From Aquarana catesbeiana (lineage: Eukaryota > Chordata > Amphibia > Anura > Ranidae): a stretch of DNA of 64,000 bases. Under the pieces are notes generated by a model. That model did no database searches. It was not told where the DNA came from and saw nothing but the letters and a program-made list of their open reading frames with translations. The translations under genes and the position numbers were made by a program. Positions 1 to 11,912 of this stretch are shown here, one piece after another (position 1 is the first letter of the stretch; every line of letters begins with the position of its first letter). The stretch lies in assembly GCF_042186555.1 (NCBI RefSeq), contig NC_133326.1, positions 589,448,574 through 589,512,573 of the forward strand. The letters run 5' to 3'.

Positions 1-169
1 ACATCCTAATTATTGTCATTAGCAGAAAACTCAGGCCAAGTATTATATTTTACAATAACTGCAATGTTCTGCTCTCTTCCTGTTCGCATATGCAAAATAT
101 TCAGTCCAAATAAACATGGTAATTAGAAAGGGAATTATATGCAATATTCGGCTTCTTTTTACAAACACA

Positions 170-172
<3 letters not shown>

Positions 173-213
<41 letters not shown>
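173..213. repeat. (AT)n microsatellite
   Basis: An uninterrupted AT dinucleotide run lies next to the left end of a Tc1-like element. Tc1 elements insert at TA, so a TA-rich site is an expected target. The 172 bases before it hold nothing I recognise. Confidence 0.9.
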
Positions 214-214
<1 letters not shown>

Positions 215-224
215 TGTATATATA

Positions 225-1822
225 CAGTATCTCACATAAGTGAGTACACCCCTCACATTATTGTAAATATTTGATCCTATCTTTTCATGTGACAACACTG
301 AAGAAATTACATTTTGAAACAATGTAAAGTAGTGAGTGTACAGCTTGTATAACAGTGTAAATTTGCTGTCCCCTCAAAATAACTCAACACACAGCCATTG
401 ATGTCTAAACCGCTGGCAACAAAAGTGAGTACACCCCTAAGTGAAAATGTCTAAATTGGGCCCGCTAGTGTTACAAGGTCTCAGGTGTGAATGGTGAGCA
501 GGTGTGTTAAATTTGGTGTTATCGCTCTCACTCTCTCATGCTGGTCACTGGAGGTTCAACATGGCACCTCATGGCAAAGAACTCTCTGAGGATCTGAAAA
601 AAAGAATCGTTGCTCTACATAAAGATGGCCTAGGCTATAAGAAGATTGCCAAGACCCTGAAACTGAGCTGCAGCATGGTGGTCAAACAATACAGTGGTTT
701 AACAGGACAGGTTCCACTCAGAACATGGTCAACCAAAGAAGTTGAGTGCACATGCTCAGCGTCATATCCAGAGGTTGTCTTTGGTAAATAGACGTATGAG
801 TGCTGCCAACCTTGCTGCAGAGGTTGAAGGGGGGGGGGGTCAACCTGTCAGTGCTCAGACCATACGCCGCACCGCACACTGCATCAAATTGTTCTGCATG
901 GCTGTCGTCCCAGAAGGAAGCCTCTTCTAAAGATGATGCACAAGAAAGCCTGCAAAAAGTTTGCTGAAGACAAGCAGACTAGGGACATGGATTACTGGAA
1001 CCATGTCCTATGGTCTGATGAGACAAAGATAAACTTATATGGCTCAGATGGTATCAAGCATGTGTGGCAGCAACCAGGTGAGGAGTACAAAGACAAGTGT
1101 GTCTTGCCTACAGTAAAGCATGGTGGTGGGAGTGTCATTGTCTGGGGCTGCATGAGTGCCGCCGACCCTGGGGAGCTACAGTTCATTGAGTGAACCATGA
1201 ATGCCATCATGTACTGTGACATACTGAAGCAGAGCATGATCCCCTCCCTTTGGAGACTGGGCCACAGGGCAGTATTTAAACATGATAACGACCCCAAACG
1301 CACCTCCAAGACAACCACTGCCTTGCTAAAGAAGCTGAGGGTAAAAGTGATGGACTGGTCAAGCATGTCTCCAGACCTAAACCCTATTGAGCATCTGTGG
1401 GGCATCCTCAAACGGAAGGTGGAGGAGCGCAAGGTCTCTCACATCCACCAGCTCCATGATGTCGTCATGGTGGAGTGGAAGAGGACTCCAGTGGCAACCT
1501 GTGAAACTCTGGTGAACTCCATGCCCAAGAGGGTTAAGGCAGTGCTGGAAAATAATGGTGGCCACACAAAATATTGACACTTTGGGCCCAGTTTGGACAA
1601 TATTACTTAGGGGTGTACTCACTTTTGTTGCCAGTGGTTTAGATATTAATGGCTGTGTGTTGAGTTATTTTGCGGGGACAGCAAATTTAAACTGTTATAC
1701 AAGCTGTACACTCACTACTTTACATTGTAGCAATGTGTCATTTCTTCAGTGTTGTCACATGAAAATATATAATAAAATATTTACAAAAATGTGAGGGGTG
1801 TACTCACTTTTGTGAGATACTG
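225..1822 (+). mobile_element. Tc1-A: Tc1-like DNA transposon (DD34E), complete ends, dead transposase
   Basis: The ends are inverted repeats that start CAGTATCTCAC and contain GTGAGTACACCCCTCAC. TA duplications flank them at 223-224 and 1823-1824. A second directly repeated copy of the GTGAGTACACCCCT motif lies inside each end (about 424 and 1607), which is the IR/DR arrangement typical of fish and frog Tc1 elements. The body encodes a decayed transposase on the plus strand. A split copy of the same family is present at 32299-40814. Confidence 0.92.
561..1577 (+). pseudogene. Tc1-like transposase pseudogene of Tc1-A
   Basis: In Tc1/mariner elements this enzyme binds the element ends and catalyses cut-and-paste transposition. 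The likely start is the ATG at 561 (MAPHGKELSEDLKKRIV), which opens the paired-type helix-turn-helix DNA-binding region. The catalytic D, D and E lie in the contexts WSDETK, KHDNDPK and NPIEHLW. The last two are separated by 34 residues, giving the classic DD34E spacing. The frame is broken: coding moves between frames near 700-790 and around a G run at 829-838, and a TGA interrupts the sequence at about 1191, just after LQFIE. No functional enzyme can be made from this copy. The minus-strand open frames here are shadows. Confidence 0.9.
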
Positions 1823-2448
1823 TATATATAAATAAAGTATATGTCAACCCTTTCTTTGTAAAATAACCCATTCAATTAAAAATAGAAATGTAAGGCAAAA
1901 AATTTGTGTATATATTTAAAACACATTCTAAATAACTTTTTTTCCTTTTTTATAAGTGATCACTCTGTTTTCAGCTGCATAAGGGGCTTAGAGAGGTGGG
2001 GTGGAGAGCGCAGGGGGGGTGTCGCAGGAGGCAGAGAAACAGGAGTACAGTGATTAGCTGTGCAGGGGGGCGGGGCTGGCGTATCAGCACAAGTTTGACA
2101 ATTGGAGGACAGTAAGGTTGTACTCCCAAGTAGAATTCAAAGAAAAAAACAACCATTCTTAGATGGATGTGCTTCCATGCCTGGCATGGTCAGTTTGAAA
2201 TAAGAAAGCAGAGGGACTTTCAGGATCACTAGGAATTTCACACAAAGGTGGAAATACAAAGAGAAAAGGCTACTTTTTAATACAAGTACATGGTACTGTG
2301 TTGTATCATGGTCATTTAATAGTTTAAGTTCTTTTAGGGTTTTTATTGTAAACCCTAAAAAGAGAGATCACACAAATACTTATAAGTATAACATTTATTA
2401 AAGATAATGACAGATGCAGATAAAGATATAGAAATATAACAATAATAT
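1823..2448. other. A/T-rich flank with a G-rich segment, not recognised
   Basis: This is sequence between Tc1-A and the next MITE. It is A/T-rich, apart from a purine-rich segment at about 1980-2080 that includes several G runs. I see no coding signal or clear element end in it. Confidence 0.4.
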
Positions 2449-2680
2449 TTAAAGTGTTTGTTAACCTACAGGGTTATTAATCTAAAGTCTCCTTGTGACC
2501 ATGCTTTATTAAAATTGCAGCTATATACATTGTTTACTGCTCGCAGATCGGTGATCATGTGACATGCCGCTTTCCAGTAAACAAGGTATATAGCTACATT
2601 TTTAATAAAGCAAAGTCACAGGGGGACATTAGATTAATCAACAATCAGATTAATCAACAAAGAGGCTAATGTAAAGTTAA

Positions 2681-3274
2681 GGAAAGGAGACGTTGCTGGA
2701 AGAAGCAGCAGAGGAGACACCACTATGCTGGGGGTTGAGCCCCCTTCTTGTGGATCCATCCATCCCCACTCCAGCACCTGATGCCCTTTTCCAGTTTTCA
2801 CTCCCATCTCCGCTCCATCTCCGTTCCTGGGAAGTCCGGACTACTAGGATCTCAAAAGCCCTTTTAGACCCTCTGTAACGGGGGGTCATGGGGTTCTGGT
2901 AAGCGGCCAGGCTCTTACTTTTGGTGGTGGTTCTACACATTTGAGGTTCCATGCGGTTGAAAGACCTGTGATTGTCAACTCACTTTGTCTTGGGTTCCTT
3001 TTATGGACTACTTTTGATTCTTCCACATGTTTTTTTCAGTATATTTTGTTTGGACTTTATTTATTATTTTTCAATTGTTTGCACTGATTGCGATATATCA
3101 TTGCACTGATGATTTATGTTTTTACTGATTATTTTTGTAATTTGTTTGCACTGATTGTGATTTATCACCACACAGATGGTTTATATATTCACTGATACTG
3201 TGTATTTAGTGCTTTTTGTGTGAAGAATTTGACCACACATACATCCACCTATATAGCGCGAGTCATCCTATTTT
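2681..3274 (+). mobile_element. Insertion with a 15-bp target-site duplication, Penelope-like 3' end suspected
   Basis: CTAATGTAAAGTTAA occurs at 2666-2680 and again at 3275-3289, exactly flanking this 594-bp block, so it is an insertion with a 15-bp TSD. The 3' part is T-rich with repeated CACTGATTG-type words, resembling the 3' regions of the Penelope-like copies further right in the window. There is no inverted terminus and no poly(A). The family assignment is tentative; the insertion itself is well supported. Confidence 0.65.
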
Positions 3275-3408
3275 CTAATGTAAAGTTAACCCTAATTTGA
3301 GCAGCAGGATGGGAGGGGGTGGCACGGATACAAAGCAAACAGTCAGAGAGTGGAGGGGGAGAGGATGGAGGAGAGCACACAGGAGACACAGAGCAGGGCT
3401 GCGGACAT

Positions 3409-3808
3409 TGTCAGAAACCATGAAATCAGACCGAGACAGAAGTACAGTTAAATCACACTTGTTTAATAATAAAAGTAAAAAAGAACAAAACATAGCCAAA
3501 GTTCAGTAACTAGGACGGATAGTCAGCCAAGCCAGACGTCAGGTATCAATGTAGTGGAACAGCAAGCAGGATCTGGAGCCAGAAGGGATGTCAGCAAAGC
3601 AAGCCTTTAAACAGGAACGCAGGAGATAGGCTCTGTGATGTTGACCAAGGGGAAGGCAGAGATCCACTGGGCTGAACGGCTTAAGTAGGCAGGACTGATG
3701 AGCAGGATATCATCAACAGCTGAGTGACTGTGGAGAGATAGGAGCTGGCAATTAGCCAACAGCTGAGCAGCCAGCTCTGAGAAGAAATGGCTGAGCCCAG
3801 CCCTGACA
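3409..3808 (-). repeat. Solo LTR of the Gypsy-1 family
   Basis: This 400-bp block starts TGTCAG and ends CTGACA. It is flanked by the 5-bp duplication GACAT (3404-3408 and 3809-3813). It is closely similar along its length to the LTR at 8721-9115. No internal region is present, so it formed by LTR-LTR recombination. The ten-base self-primer motif of the 8721 LTR is altered here (AGGGGAAGGC instead of AGGCGAAGGC). Confidence 0.92.
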
Positions 3809-4014
3809 GACATGTACGCTGACTCCGGTTTCAGAGCTCAACAGTCCCGGTATATTGAAGTCAGCCCAGAGAGAGGAAGGTAGAAGCTGGCAGGATCAGC
3901 CAGGTATTACAGCTGATACAGGGGGCCGATGGCACAGCACAAGCCCTGTGCTGTATATAATGGTTTTAAAGGAACAGGATCTTTATTTTTTTGGGGGGTT
4001 AACAAACACTTTAA

Positions 4015-4466
4015 CTAAAGATGCAGTCTTGCCACAGAGTCCTTCCATAAAGGTGTGGTCAGGTAATTGGACCAGACGCATGCATGTTGCATGATGCAGC
4101 TCTGGAGACGAGACTATCCTATTCCAGTTTTGGCTGTGGTATTAAGACTTGTGTATAATGAATAGACAACCCCCAAACCAACTCTCTTTGCAATATGACC
4201 CCTCAGGGACTTGAACAGCTTACTATTACACATTCCTAAAAGACGAGTCATTCAAGGTAACCAGAATAACCAGGATATTAGAAGCTTTATTATATATTTG
4301 TGAGGCCAACATTAGTAAGAAATATGAAATATGCATTAGGTACCACAGACACATATCAGGAATATGAAATGTTGGGGTGACATATACTTTATGGGCATCC
4401 AGAGATAAATAACCATAAGATTAAAAGTACTGTACAAATGTACATTTTTTTTAAAGTGGAACTAAA
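4015..4466. other. No recognisable feature
   Basis: This is mixed-composition sequence after MITE-1. I found no ORF of note, no element ends and no tandem repeat. Confidence 0.4.
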
Positions 4467-4474
4467 CTCTCCTA

Positions 4475-5052
4475 TAGACATGTGTGGTTCGTTTTGTTCC
4501 GAATTAATATTCGGACAAATTTTTCGTTATTTGGAGATTCGGATATATCCGAATACCCGAATTACAATATAGACTAATTTTACTGAATGTTCCGAATAAC
4601 GTAACGAAATTCGGAATTAAATTTTAATCAAATTTTACAATGAACTCCAGTCGAATTCTCACTACACATATTGCTGAAATCAAAGACTGTGTGTGTACCA
4701 TTTTGATATAATGCTGTTTTTGTTAAGCCAAAGGTGATTTAAAGAGTCTTAATCATTTGATGAAGATTTTTCTTTTGTTTGTTCACTTTGCTGCATTCAA
4801 ATCGAAAACAATATAACATGTTCGTTTCGGCCTATTCGAAAATCTATCGATTTGATTGTTTCGAATCAGAAAAAAATGGTAAATTTGAAGAAAATTCAAA
4901 AATTCCGAATATAAATTCCGAATACGAATTCCGAATATGAATTCCCGAAAACGAATTGAACGAATCAACGGAATTTACCTAAACGAAATAACTAGATTAA
5001 CGAATCAAAGCTAAATGAAACAAAACACATTTTTTCGTCATGCACATGTCTA
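4475..5052. mobile_element. MITE-2: hAT-like miniature element
   Basis: The ends are inverted and begin TAGACATGTG. The flanks are CTCTCCTA (4467-4474) and CTATCCTA (5053-5060), a 7-of-8 match that fits an 8-bp hAT duplication. The interior is filled with TTCG/CGAA and AATTCGG words that fold back on each other, and it has no coding capacity. Confidence 0.75.
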
Positions 5053-5593
5053 CTATCCTATCCTTTACAGCCAAGAAAGCTTCCATCTCAGTCTCTGTTT
5101 GATCTACAGTTACCATGGTACTGTACATATGATCAGGTATGACACCAGTCATTTGATAGGTTGACTGCTTGAGAGCCAACATAAGCACGCTGGTAACTAA
5201 ACAGTTATCATTCACGGCATGCCTTGAACATAACTGTTTTAGGAAACAGTTAAATTGGTTCCTCTTTAACCGCTTGCCGACCAGCCGCCGCAGTTACACT
5301 GCACCAACATGGCTCGGCTGCGCGAATCGCCGTCATGTTACGTCGGTTCCCTTTTTGTCCACTAGGGGCGCAAGAAAGAAAAGTAAAACAATAAAAAACT
5401 AGTGTGGTCCCACTTGATAATCTGGGTCCAGCTCTACTCTTCTGGTCTGCAGTCTGTGAGGGTCCTTCTTGCAGGGCCCAGTTACTTCCTAGTGAAGTGG
5501 ATGCTTCCTATTGACTGATGAAAGCCTCCATGATAGGAATGTCCAAGGAGTTTTTAGTGTTAAAGTGGTTGTAAAGCCTCAATGTTTTGAACT
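5053..5593. other. Intergenic repeat debris
   Basis: Most of this stretch is unrecognised. A truncated end of a TTAA-type frog repeat begins near 5268 (TTAACCGCTTGCCGACC), like the left end of the element at 19331. No gene is supported. Confidence 0.4.
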
Positions 5594-6950
5594 TTAAAGT
5601 GGAGTTGCAGCACAAGCGTTTTCCCCGCACCAGGTTGTATCCAAACCAGGTATAAACTGAATGTTGCTCTCCAGAAAAGTGGAGTTCCACCTAAAGAATT
5701 ACAATTAAGAGTCAGCAGCTACAAATACTGCAGCTGCTGACTGTTAAAATAAGGACACTTACCTGTCCAGGATGCCTGCTATGTCCTCACCCAAAGCCCA
5801 CCTGTTCCTCAGCTCCGGGCATTGCTAGTAAGGGAATCAGGAAGTGAAGCCTTGCGACTTCACAGCCTGGTTCCCTTGTGCGCATGTGCGAGTTGCGCTG
5901 CGCGTTCTGAGTGGTCCCTGCTGTCTTCTGGGACCTGTGTGTCTCCCAGAAGACAGCTGAGGGGACGGAGGAGGGACCAGACATGGCGTAGATCTATGCG
6001 GATACTGCAGCGATCTTTCGCTGGAAGTGGGAGCAAATACCTGTATTATACATGTATCTGCTCCCCCCTTCCCTCTGAAAGGTGCCAAATGTGACACCGG
6101 AGGGGTTGGGGGAATTCGGACAGCGGAAGTTCCATTTTTGGGTGGAACCCTGCTTTAAAGTGATACTAAAGTCTTGTTTTTTCTTTAAAAATGACAAACA
6201 TGTTATACTTACCTGCTCTGTTAAATGGTTTTGCACAGCAGCTTGCTATGGGGGCACCCGAGTCAAGACGCAGCTCTGTGTGTCCATTTAGACATGGAGC
6301 TGTGATACAGCCCCGTCCCCTCTCTCTCCTGATTGGCTAACTGACTTTGATTCACAGCAGCGGGAGCCAATGGCGCGGCTGCTGTGTTTCAGCCAATTAG
6401 GACGGAGAGAGTCCTGGACGGCCCAGGCACTCGTGCATATTGCACTTGGTAGAGATGGGCTCAGGTAAGTGTTAGGGGGGCTGCTGCACATAGAAGGTGT
6501 TTCATCTTAACGCATAGAATGCAGTAAGATAAAAAAAAACCTTCTGCCTTTACAATCATTTAAAACCTTCTGTGCTGCTGTTCCCCCCCAGACCCCCTCC
6601 CCCTTTTTCTTACCTGAGCCCGATCCAGTCCAGCGATGTGCACAAGCGCAGCGGCTCAAGCCACTGCCTCTCTCCTCATTGGACAGATTGATAGCAGCAA
6701 GAGCTATTGGCTGCTGTCAATCAAATCCTGTGACACAGGAGCAGGGGGGCAGGACAGAGTCTATGCCAATGGATGCAGCAGCGGGACTTGTGACCCCGAT
6801 GAAGAGGAGGGATCTGGAGCGCTGGCAGGGCACCTCAAAAGTAGAGGATTGGGGTTGCTCTGTGCAAAATGATTACACAGAGAAGGTAAGTATAGGCATG
6901 TTTTTTTTTTTTATGAAAAAAAAAAAACAATGTTTCACAACCCCTTTAAT
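5594..6950. mobile_element. Three TTAA MITEs placed end to end
   Basis: Boundaries with TTAA occur at 5594-5597, 6155-6158, 6560-6563 and near 6945-6950. The ends read inward as TTAAAGTGGAGTT, TTAAAGTGATACTAAAG, and the inverse of TTTACAATCATTTAA or CACAACCCCTTTAA. They are related to the TTAAAGTGGTTGTAAA family seen at 22832 and 54111. The units have no coding capacity and contain hairpins, for example at 5712-5742. The exact number of insertion events is inferred from the shared TTAA junctions. Confidence 0.55.
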
Positions 6951-8106
6951 GGGTCAACAAGTTTGCTCCATTGGCTGCCCTGTCCTTCTGCTGCATATAG
7001 TCACCTTCCTGTTTCTCCCAAGTTGCTTGTTTCTCCAACTGGAGCAATGTAAAATATTAAGTACTTCTGGGTATGGTGGAGCATGTGACTTTCTCCCTTT
7101 CTTCTAATAAAACAGCACCTGTGGTCTTAGCAACCAATCACCAGATCTGATCACTGTTGGGTGGAGAGAGATAAGGTATCAGCCCTAAGTAAGCTCTGGC
7201 TTAGAGCCTTCACAGAGCTCGCCTCACTCCAGCAGGTAAACAGAGGTCTGCAAGGATGTGATGGGGAGGTAAATATAAGCAGTGAGAACTGGGCAACCAA
7301 ACAAACCTGTTGTTTTTGGCCCTGCATGGGTAAAGGAGACAATATGCTCTTTCACAAGGTTTTTGCATCAGTCCATTGGTGACATGAAGCACATATCTTG
7401 TACGATTTAGATGTGAACGATCACCCCTTCCCACCGATGAGCTCCAAAAGATGCTTACTTTTCCTGGTAAACTTGGCCTAGCTGCCAGGCCAGCGTTTTG
7501 CTTCTGACATATCAGGCAGGATCAGCTGAGGATGCCAGTTGCCTAGGAGATTAAGCTTTATATTGTCAGCTTTACAAAATGGCCTTTTCCACATTGTCCA
7601 CAGCAGAGATTAATTGTACCTGATCATTCACCAAGCTGCATTCAGCCTTTTAAATGGAATTAATCAATTTTCCAAGCAAAGCTAACAAAATGATTTCATA
7701 CACACAAACCTGCCTCCTAATTCTTTCCATTAGAGCTAATGCTAATCCAGCTGTGCTTTTTTGTACCTGGCAGTTTAGGAAACAATTTGTTAGGAATAGC
7801 ACTAAATTGAAGTGTCATTGATAAGCGATAGCTTACCCCCCATGGCTGCTATTACACAGCAGGTTTAGTCTGTGATCTTTTGCAAACCTGTTCAGATTTA
7901 CATGGGGTTTTGCAGTAAAGGTCTTGCAGTGTACACAAGCTTCCTATGCTACTTGGTATATACAAATCAAAATGCCAAAAAAACATATATTTATACATTC
8001 CCTAAGAATCACAGAGCATCACAAGTAAAACTTGATTTTTGAATATTAGCTCCCAACACCAGCCAAAACTTTTTGTGTTTTAAATTAAGTGGGCAAGTAG
8101 CTTAAT
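6951..8106. other. Apparently single-copy DNA; 7440-8106 resembles a conserved noncoding segment
   Basis: I could not match this stretch to any other part of the window or to an element end. From about 7440 it has balanced composition, low internal repetition and several homeodomain-like words (ATTAATTG, TTAATCAATT, GAGCTAATGCTAATCC). That texture is common in vertebrate conserved noncoding elements. Conservation cannot be tested here, so this is only a suggestion. Confidence 0.3.
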
Positions 8107-8720
8107 CTTTTTTTTTTTTGTTCAAAACATTTTTTGTTAAATTATCAAAATTAGGTTCAACAAAAAAAAAAAAAAAACCTGATAGAGTATAAAGGATCAA
8201 TATGCTCACATAAATAAATGTTCCCTAGAAAAGTGTTATAATAAAGCGCATTGCACAATCAAAACAGTAGTGGACCAGGGCGTAGAGGCAAGAGATGACA
8301 TAAAAACAATAATATTTGAGTAGGAGGTGTGCCCCATGTTCTGGGAGGTGAAGGAAGGGGTATATTATGATAAGACGGGGAAAAAGGCTCAGATTGCAAC
8401 ACCTCTAGCCCAGTACAAGACTCTCTCACCCCCAAAAAGGGACAGTAAGGGAAAAAAAAGGGAAGTGGGAGGGAAAGAGGGGGGAAAGGAAAAAAATGGT
8501 TCTCAATAGTCAGGCACCTCTTGCTTTCACCCTCTTACAAAAACAGTGACTCTAAGTTGAAAGAGGGCGGCATGTAGAATTAAATGCATGGTTCCCATGT
8601 TTTACAAAATGTAGCCATCTTATCATTATAGTGGGTGGTCATTTCTGAACTCTTGCTTTTACCTTCTTTGCTGCCATGAGAATGTGTGTAACAATCCTGA
8701 ATTGGGCATTGGTGCATTCT
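8107..8720 (-). pseudogene. L1-like LINE: ORF2 C-terminus and 3' UTR (L1-1)
   Basis: Read on the minus strand, the sequence ends in an A-rich tail (the T run at about 8109-8119 on the plus strand). The last codons of an L1 ORF2 precede it (NDKMATFCKTWEPCI, then stop, near 8582). The 3' UTR follows. Gypsy-1 interrupts this LINE; a further ORF2 piece lies beyond it at 13523. Part of ORF2 is missing between the two, so the copy also suffered a deletion or was broken before the Gypsy insertion. Confidence 0.65.
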
Positions 8721-9115
8721 TGTCAGAAATAGTACAGTTAAATCACACTTGTTTAATAATAAAAGTAAATAGAACAAACGTAGTCAAAACATAGCCAAAA
8801 TTGGGTAACTGGAACGGATAGTCAGACAAGCCAGAAAGTCAGGAAGCCAGATAACAGCATAGTGGAACAGCAAGCAGGATCTGGATCCAGAAGGAATGTC
8901 AGCCAAGCAATTCTTTAACAGGAACGCAGGAGATAGTCTCTGTGATGTTGACCAAGGCGAAGGCAGAGATCATTTGGGCTGGATGGCTTAAGTAGGCAGG
9001 ACTGATGAGCAGGATATCATCAACAGGTGAGTCACTGTGGAGAGATAGGAGCTGGCAATTAGCCGACAGCTGAGCAGCCAGCTCAGAGAAGAAAGAGCTG
9101 AGCCCAGCCCTGACA
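8721..9115 (-). repeat. 3' LTR of Gypsy-1
   Basis: It starts TGTCAG and ends CTGACA. It lacks about 24 bp near its plus-strand left end that are present in both the solo LTR and the 5' LTR remnant. It contains a TATA-like word and a self-primer motif, listed separately. Confidence 0.93.
8955..8994 (-). promoter_or_regulatory. LTR promoter: TATA-like box and predicted 5' end of the transcript
   Basis: On the minus strand, TACTTAAG (8994-8987) lies 30 nt upstream of GCCTTCGCCT (8964-8955). That is the usual TATA-to-start distance. These ten bases are exactly complementary to the primer-binding site next to the 5' LTR (13371-13380), so they are the predicted first bases of the RNA. In the Tf1/sushi group the RNA 5' end folds back and primes minus-strand DNA synthesis. 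The start site is inferred, not measured. Confidence 0.7.
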
Positions 9116-9126
9116 GTACCCCCTTC

Positions 9127-11912
9127 TCAATGACCCTTCCCCCTCAGAGGACCACCAGGCTTGAGGGGAAAATGTCTATGGAAATCATGGAGGAGGACAG
9201 GGGCATGTAAGTCTGAGGATGAGGCCCAAGAGCGTTCCTCTGGACCATACTCATTCCAATGCACCAGGTACTGTATGCACCCACGGAACCTACGGGAGTC
9301 AACAATGAACTGTACTTCATACTCCTCATGGTTCTCAACATGTACAGGGTGAGAACGAGGCACCGAGGTGGTAAAGCGGTTGCAGACCAAAGGTTTTAAT
9401 AAGGAGACATGAAATACATTTGAGATACGCATATTAGAAGGAAGGTCTAATGCGTAAGCCACTGGGTTAATCCTATGAAGAATACAGAAAGGCCCAATAA
9501 ACCGAGGTGCGAACTTCAGAGAGGGAACACGAAGTTGAAGGTTGCAAGATGACTGCCAGGCCCTGTTCCCAACCTGGTAGGAAGGCGCAAGCAGGCATCT
9601 GCGGTCAGCATGGAGTCTGTACCTATCATTAGCATGTCGCAAAGCCTCCTGGACTTGTGCCCAAGTGGAATGAAGACCACGGAGATGCTCCTCTAATGCA
9701 GGAATACTCTGTGGAAGAAATGAGTCAGGCAACACGGAAGGTTGGAAACCATAGTTCGCCATAAACGTGGACAATCGGGAAGCAGAATTCAAGGCACTAT
9801 TGTGAGCAAACTCCGCCCACAGTACGAGGTCTGACCAGTTGTTATGATGGTCAGAAATATAGCAATGTAGGAATTGCTCCAAGGACTGATTAGCTCGTTC
9901 TGCAGCCCCATTAGACTGCGGGTGATACGCAGAGGAGAAAGCAAGCTGAATTCCCAACTGTGCACAAAAGGCTCACCAGAACCAGGACACAAACTGACTA
10001 CCCCTGTCCGAGACAATCACCTTGGGTAGCTCATGTAAGCGAAAGATCTCCCAAGCAAAAATGAAAGCCAGTTCCTTAGAAGTGGGCAACTTCTTAAGTG
10101 GAATACAAAGAGACATTTTCGAGAACCAGTCAGCCACCATAAGGATAACTGTGTTGCCCTGGCAATTGGGTAACTCCACAATAAAATCCATAGACAGGTG
10201 GGTCCAGGGCCTCTCTCCATTGGGTATGGGTTGTAGAAGGGCCACTGGAAGGTGTCGTGGAGTCTTACTCTAAACACACAGGACAGGCAGCTACAAAGGC
10301 GGTTACATCAGCACGTAGACTAGGCCACCAGAATTGTTGGGAAATGGCCCAAAAGAGTTGATTCTTCCCAGGGTGGCCAGCAGCCTTGGGAGAATGGTAA
10401 GTCTGGAGCACGGCAGTACGGAGACTCTCTGGGACAAAGCAGCGGTTACAAGGTTTCCCAGGAGGAGCATGGACCTGAGCAGCAAGAATTTTGTCTCCCT
10501 AAGAAGAAGTGAGACTGGTGCGAACTCTAGCCAGAATACGATCAGGAGGAATCACAGGAACCGAAACCAACTCCATCTTGGAAGTGGAGGAAAATTGTCG
10601 TGGCAAAGCATCAGCCCTTATATTCTTAGTACCGGGTAAGAATGAGACAATGTAATTGAAACTAGACAAGAAAGGAGCGCATTGCGTCCTTCTGGGAGAG
10701 AGGCGTTTAGCCTCAGACAAGAATGTGAGATTCTTATGGTCAGTAAGAATGAGAATTGGCACAGTGGTACCTTTGGGGAGATGTCGTTATTCTTTCAGGG
10801 CTAAAATGATCGCTAACAGCTCTCTGTCACCAATCTCATAATTGCACTCTGCAGGTGACAATTTCTTGGAAAAGTAGCCACAAGGATGCATAGCGCTCTT
10901 AGAGGTAGGACTTTGAGACAGAAGGGCACCAACTCCAGTCTCAGAAGCATCAACCTCAAGGATAAAAGGTAACATAGGATCAGGATGTGCCAACACAGCA
11001 GCAGAAACAAAGGCAGCCTTGAGACTCTCAAAGGCCTTAATGGACTCCGGAGACCAACTCTGTGGGTTACCATCCTTTCTGGTCATATCCGTCAGGGGCT
11101 TGACCAGAGATGAGAAGTTATGAATAAACTTCCGATAATAGTTGGCAAAGCCAAGAAAATGCTGCAGAGGACGTAAACCCACGGGATGGGGCCACTGTAG
11201 GACTGCTGAAAGTTTCTCTGGGTCCATCAAAAAAGCAGCAGTGGAAATGACATAACCCAGGAATTTAACCTGTTCACGATGGAATTCACACTTTTCCAAT
11301 TTACAATAGAGATTTTTCTCTCTTAGTTTCTGAAGCACACGACAGACATCTGTGTGGTGGCTCTCCAGGGACTTGGAAAATATGAGGATATCGTCGAGAA
11401 AACCACCACACATAACTGCTTCAAATCTTGGAGGACATCGTTAATAAATTCCTGGAAAACTGCAGGGGCGTTACAAAGGCCAAAAGGCATTACGAGGTAC
11501 TCATAATGGCCTGTTCTGGTATTAAACGCAGTTTTCCCACTCGTAAGCCCTCCTTAATCCTCACGAGATTGTATGCCCCTCTCAAATCAAGCTTTGTGAA
11601 AACCGTTGCTCCCTTGAAGCAGTCAAATAACTCTGTAATCAACGGAATCTGATAGTCATTCTTAATCGTGAAACAATTGAGACCCCTATAATCAATACAA
11701 GGTTTCAGTTCACCACTCTTCTTCTTCACAAAGTAGAAACCAGCACCAGCAGGAGATGAGGATTTGTGGATGAAACCTAGAGAAAGTGTGTCTGCAACAT
11801 ACTCCTTCATGGCCTTATCCTCCAAGACCGACAAAGGGTAAACCCGGCCACGAGGGGGTATGGCACCATGTTGAAGCTCAATTGCACAATCATACGACTG
11901 GTGTGGAGGCAA
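9127..11912 (-). pseudogene. Gypsy-1 pol: reverse transcriptase, RNase H, integrase, chromodomain
   Basis: Pol copies the element RNA into DNA and integrates it. On the minus strand, reverse transcriptase fragments lie at 11912-11490 (DYRGLN, LDLRGAYNLVRI) and 11413-10787, with the catalytic FLDDILIFSK near 11390. RNase H follows (EVDASETGVGALLSQ) and ends near 10499. Integrase is at 10245-9973 and 9957-9127, with catalytic context THLSMDF, VSDRGSQF and HPQSNGAAERAN (D, D, E). The last 60 or so residues form a chromodomain (EYEVQFIVDSR, YLVHWNEYGPEERSW), which in this group directs insertion through histone marks. Several frameshifts and gaps separate the blocks; the protein cannot be made as one piece. 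Confidence 0.92.

Larger units (their letters stand above)
2449..4014. mobile_element. MITE-1: TTAA-bounded miniature element hosting two later insertions
   Basis: The left end TTAAAGTGTTTGTTAACC (2449-2466) is the exact inverted complement of the right end at 3997-4014, both with TTAA at the boundary. TTAA targets are typical of the piggyBac and Kolobok superfamilies. Two later insertions lie inside: 2681-3274 and a solo LTR at 3409-3808. Without them the element is about 550 bp. It includes an internal hairpin with arms near 2487-2541 and 2576-2632. No transposase is encoded. Confidence 0.75.

Noticed and set aside
101..322. Tyr-Ile-rich ORF across the AT run (also at 16084-16390, 27875-28159 and 62291-62863)
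   Set aside because: Translation of a TA dinucleotide repeat; no protein family and no coding context.
992..1432. 146-codon minus-strand ORF
   Set aside because: Antisense shadow of the Tc1-A transposase; the plus strand carries the conserved DDE motifs.
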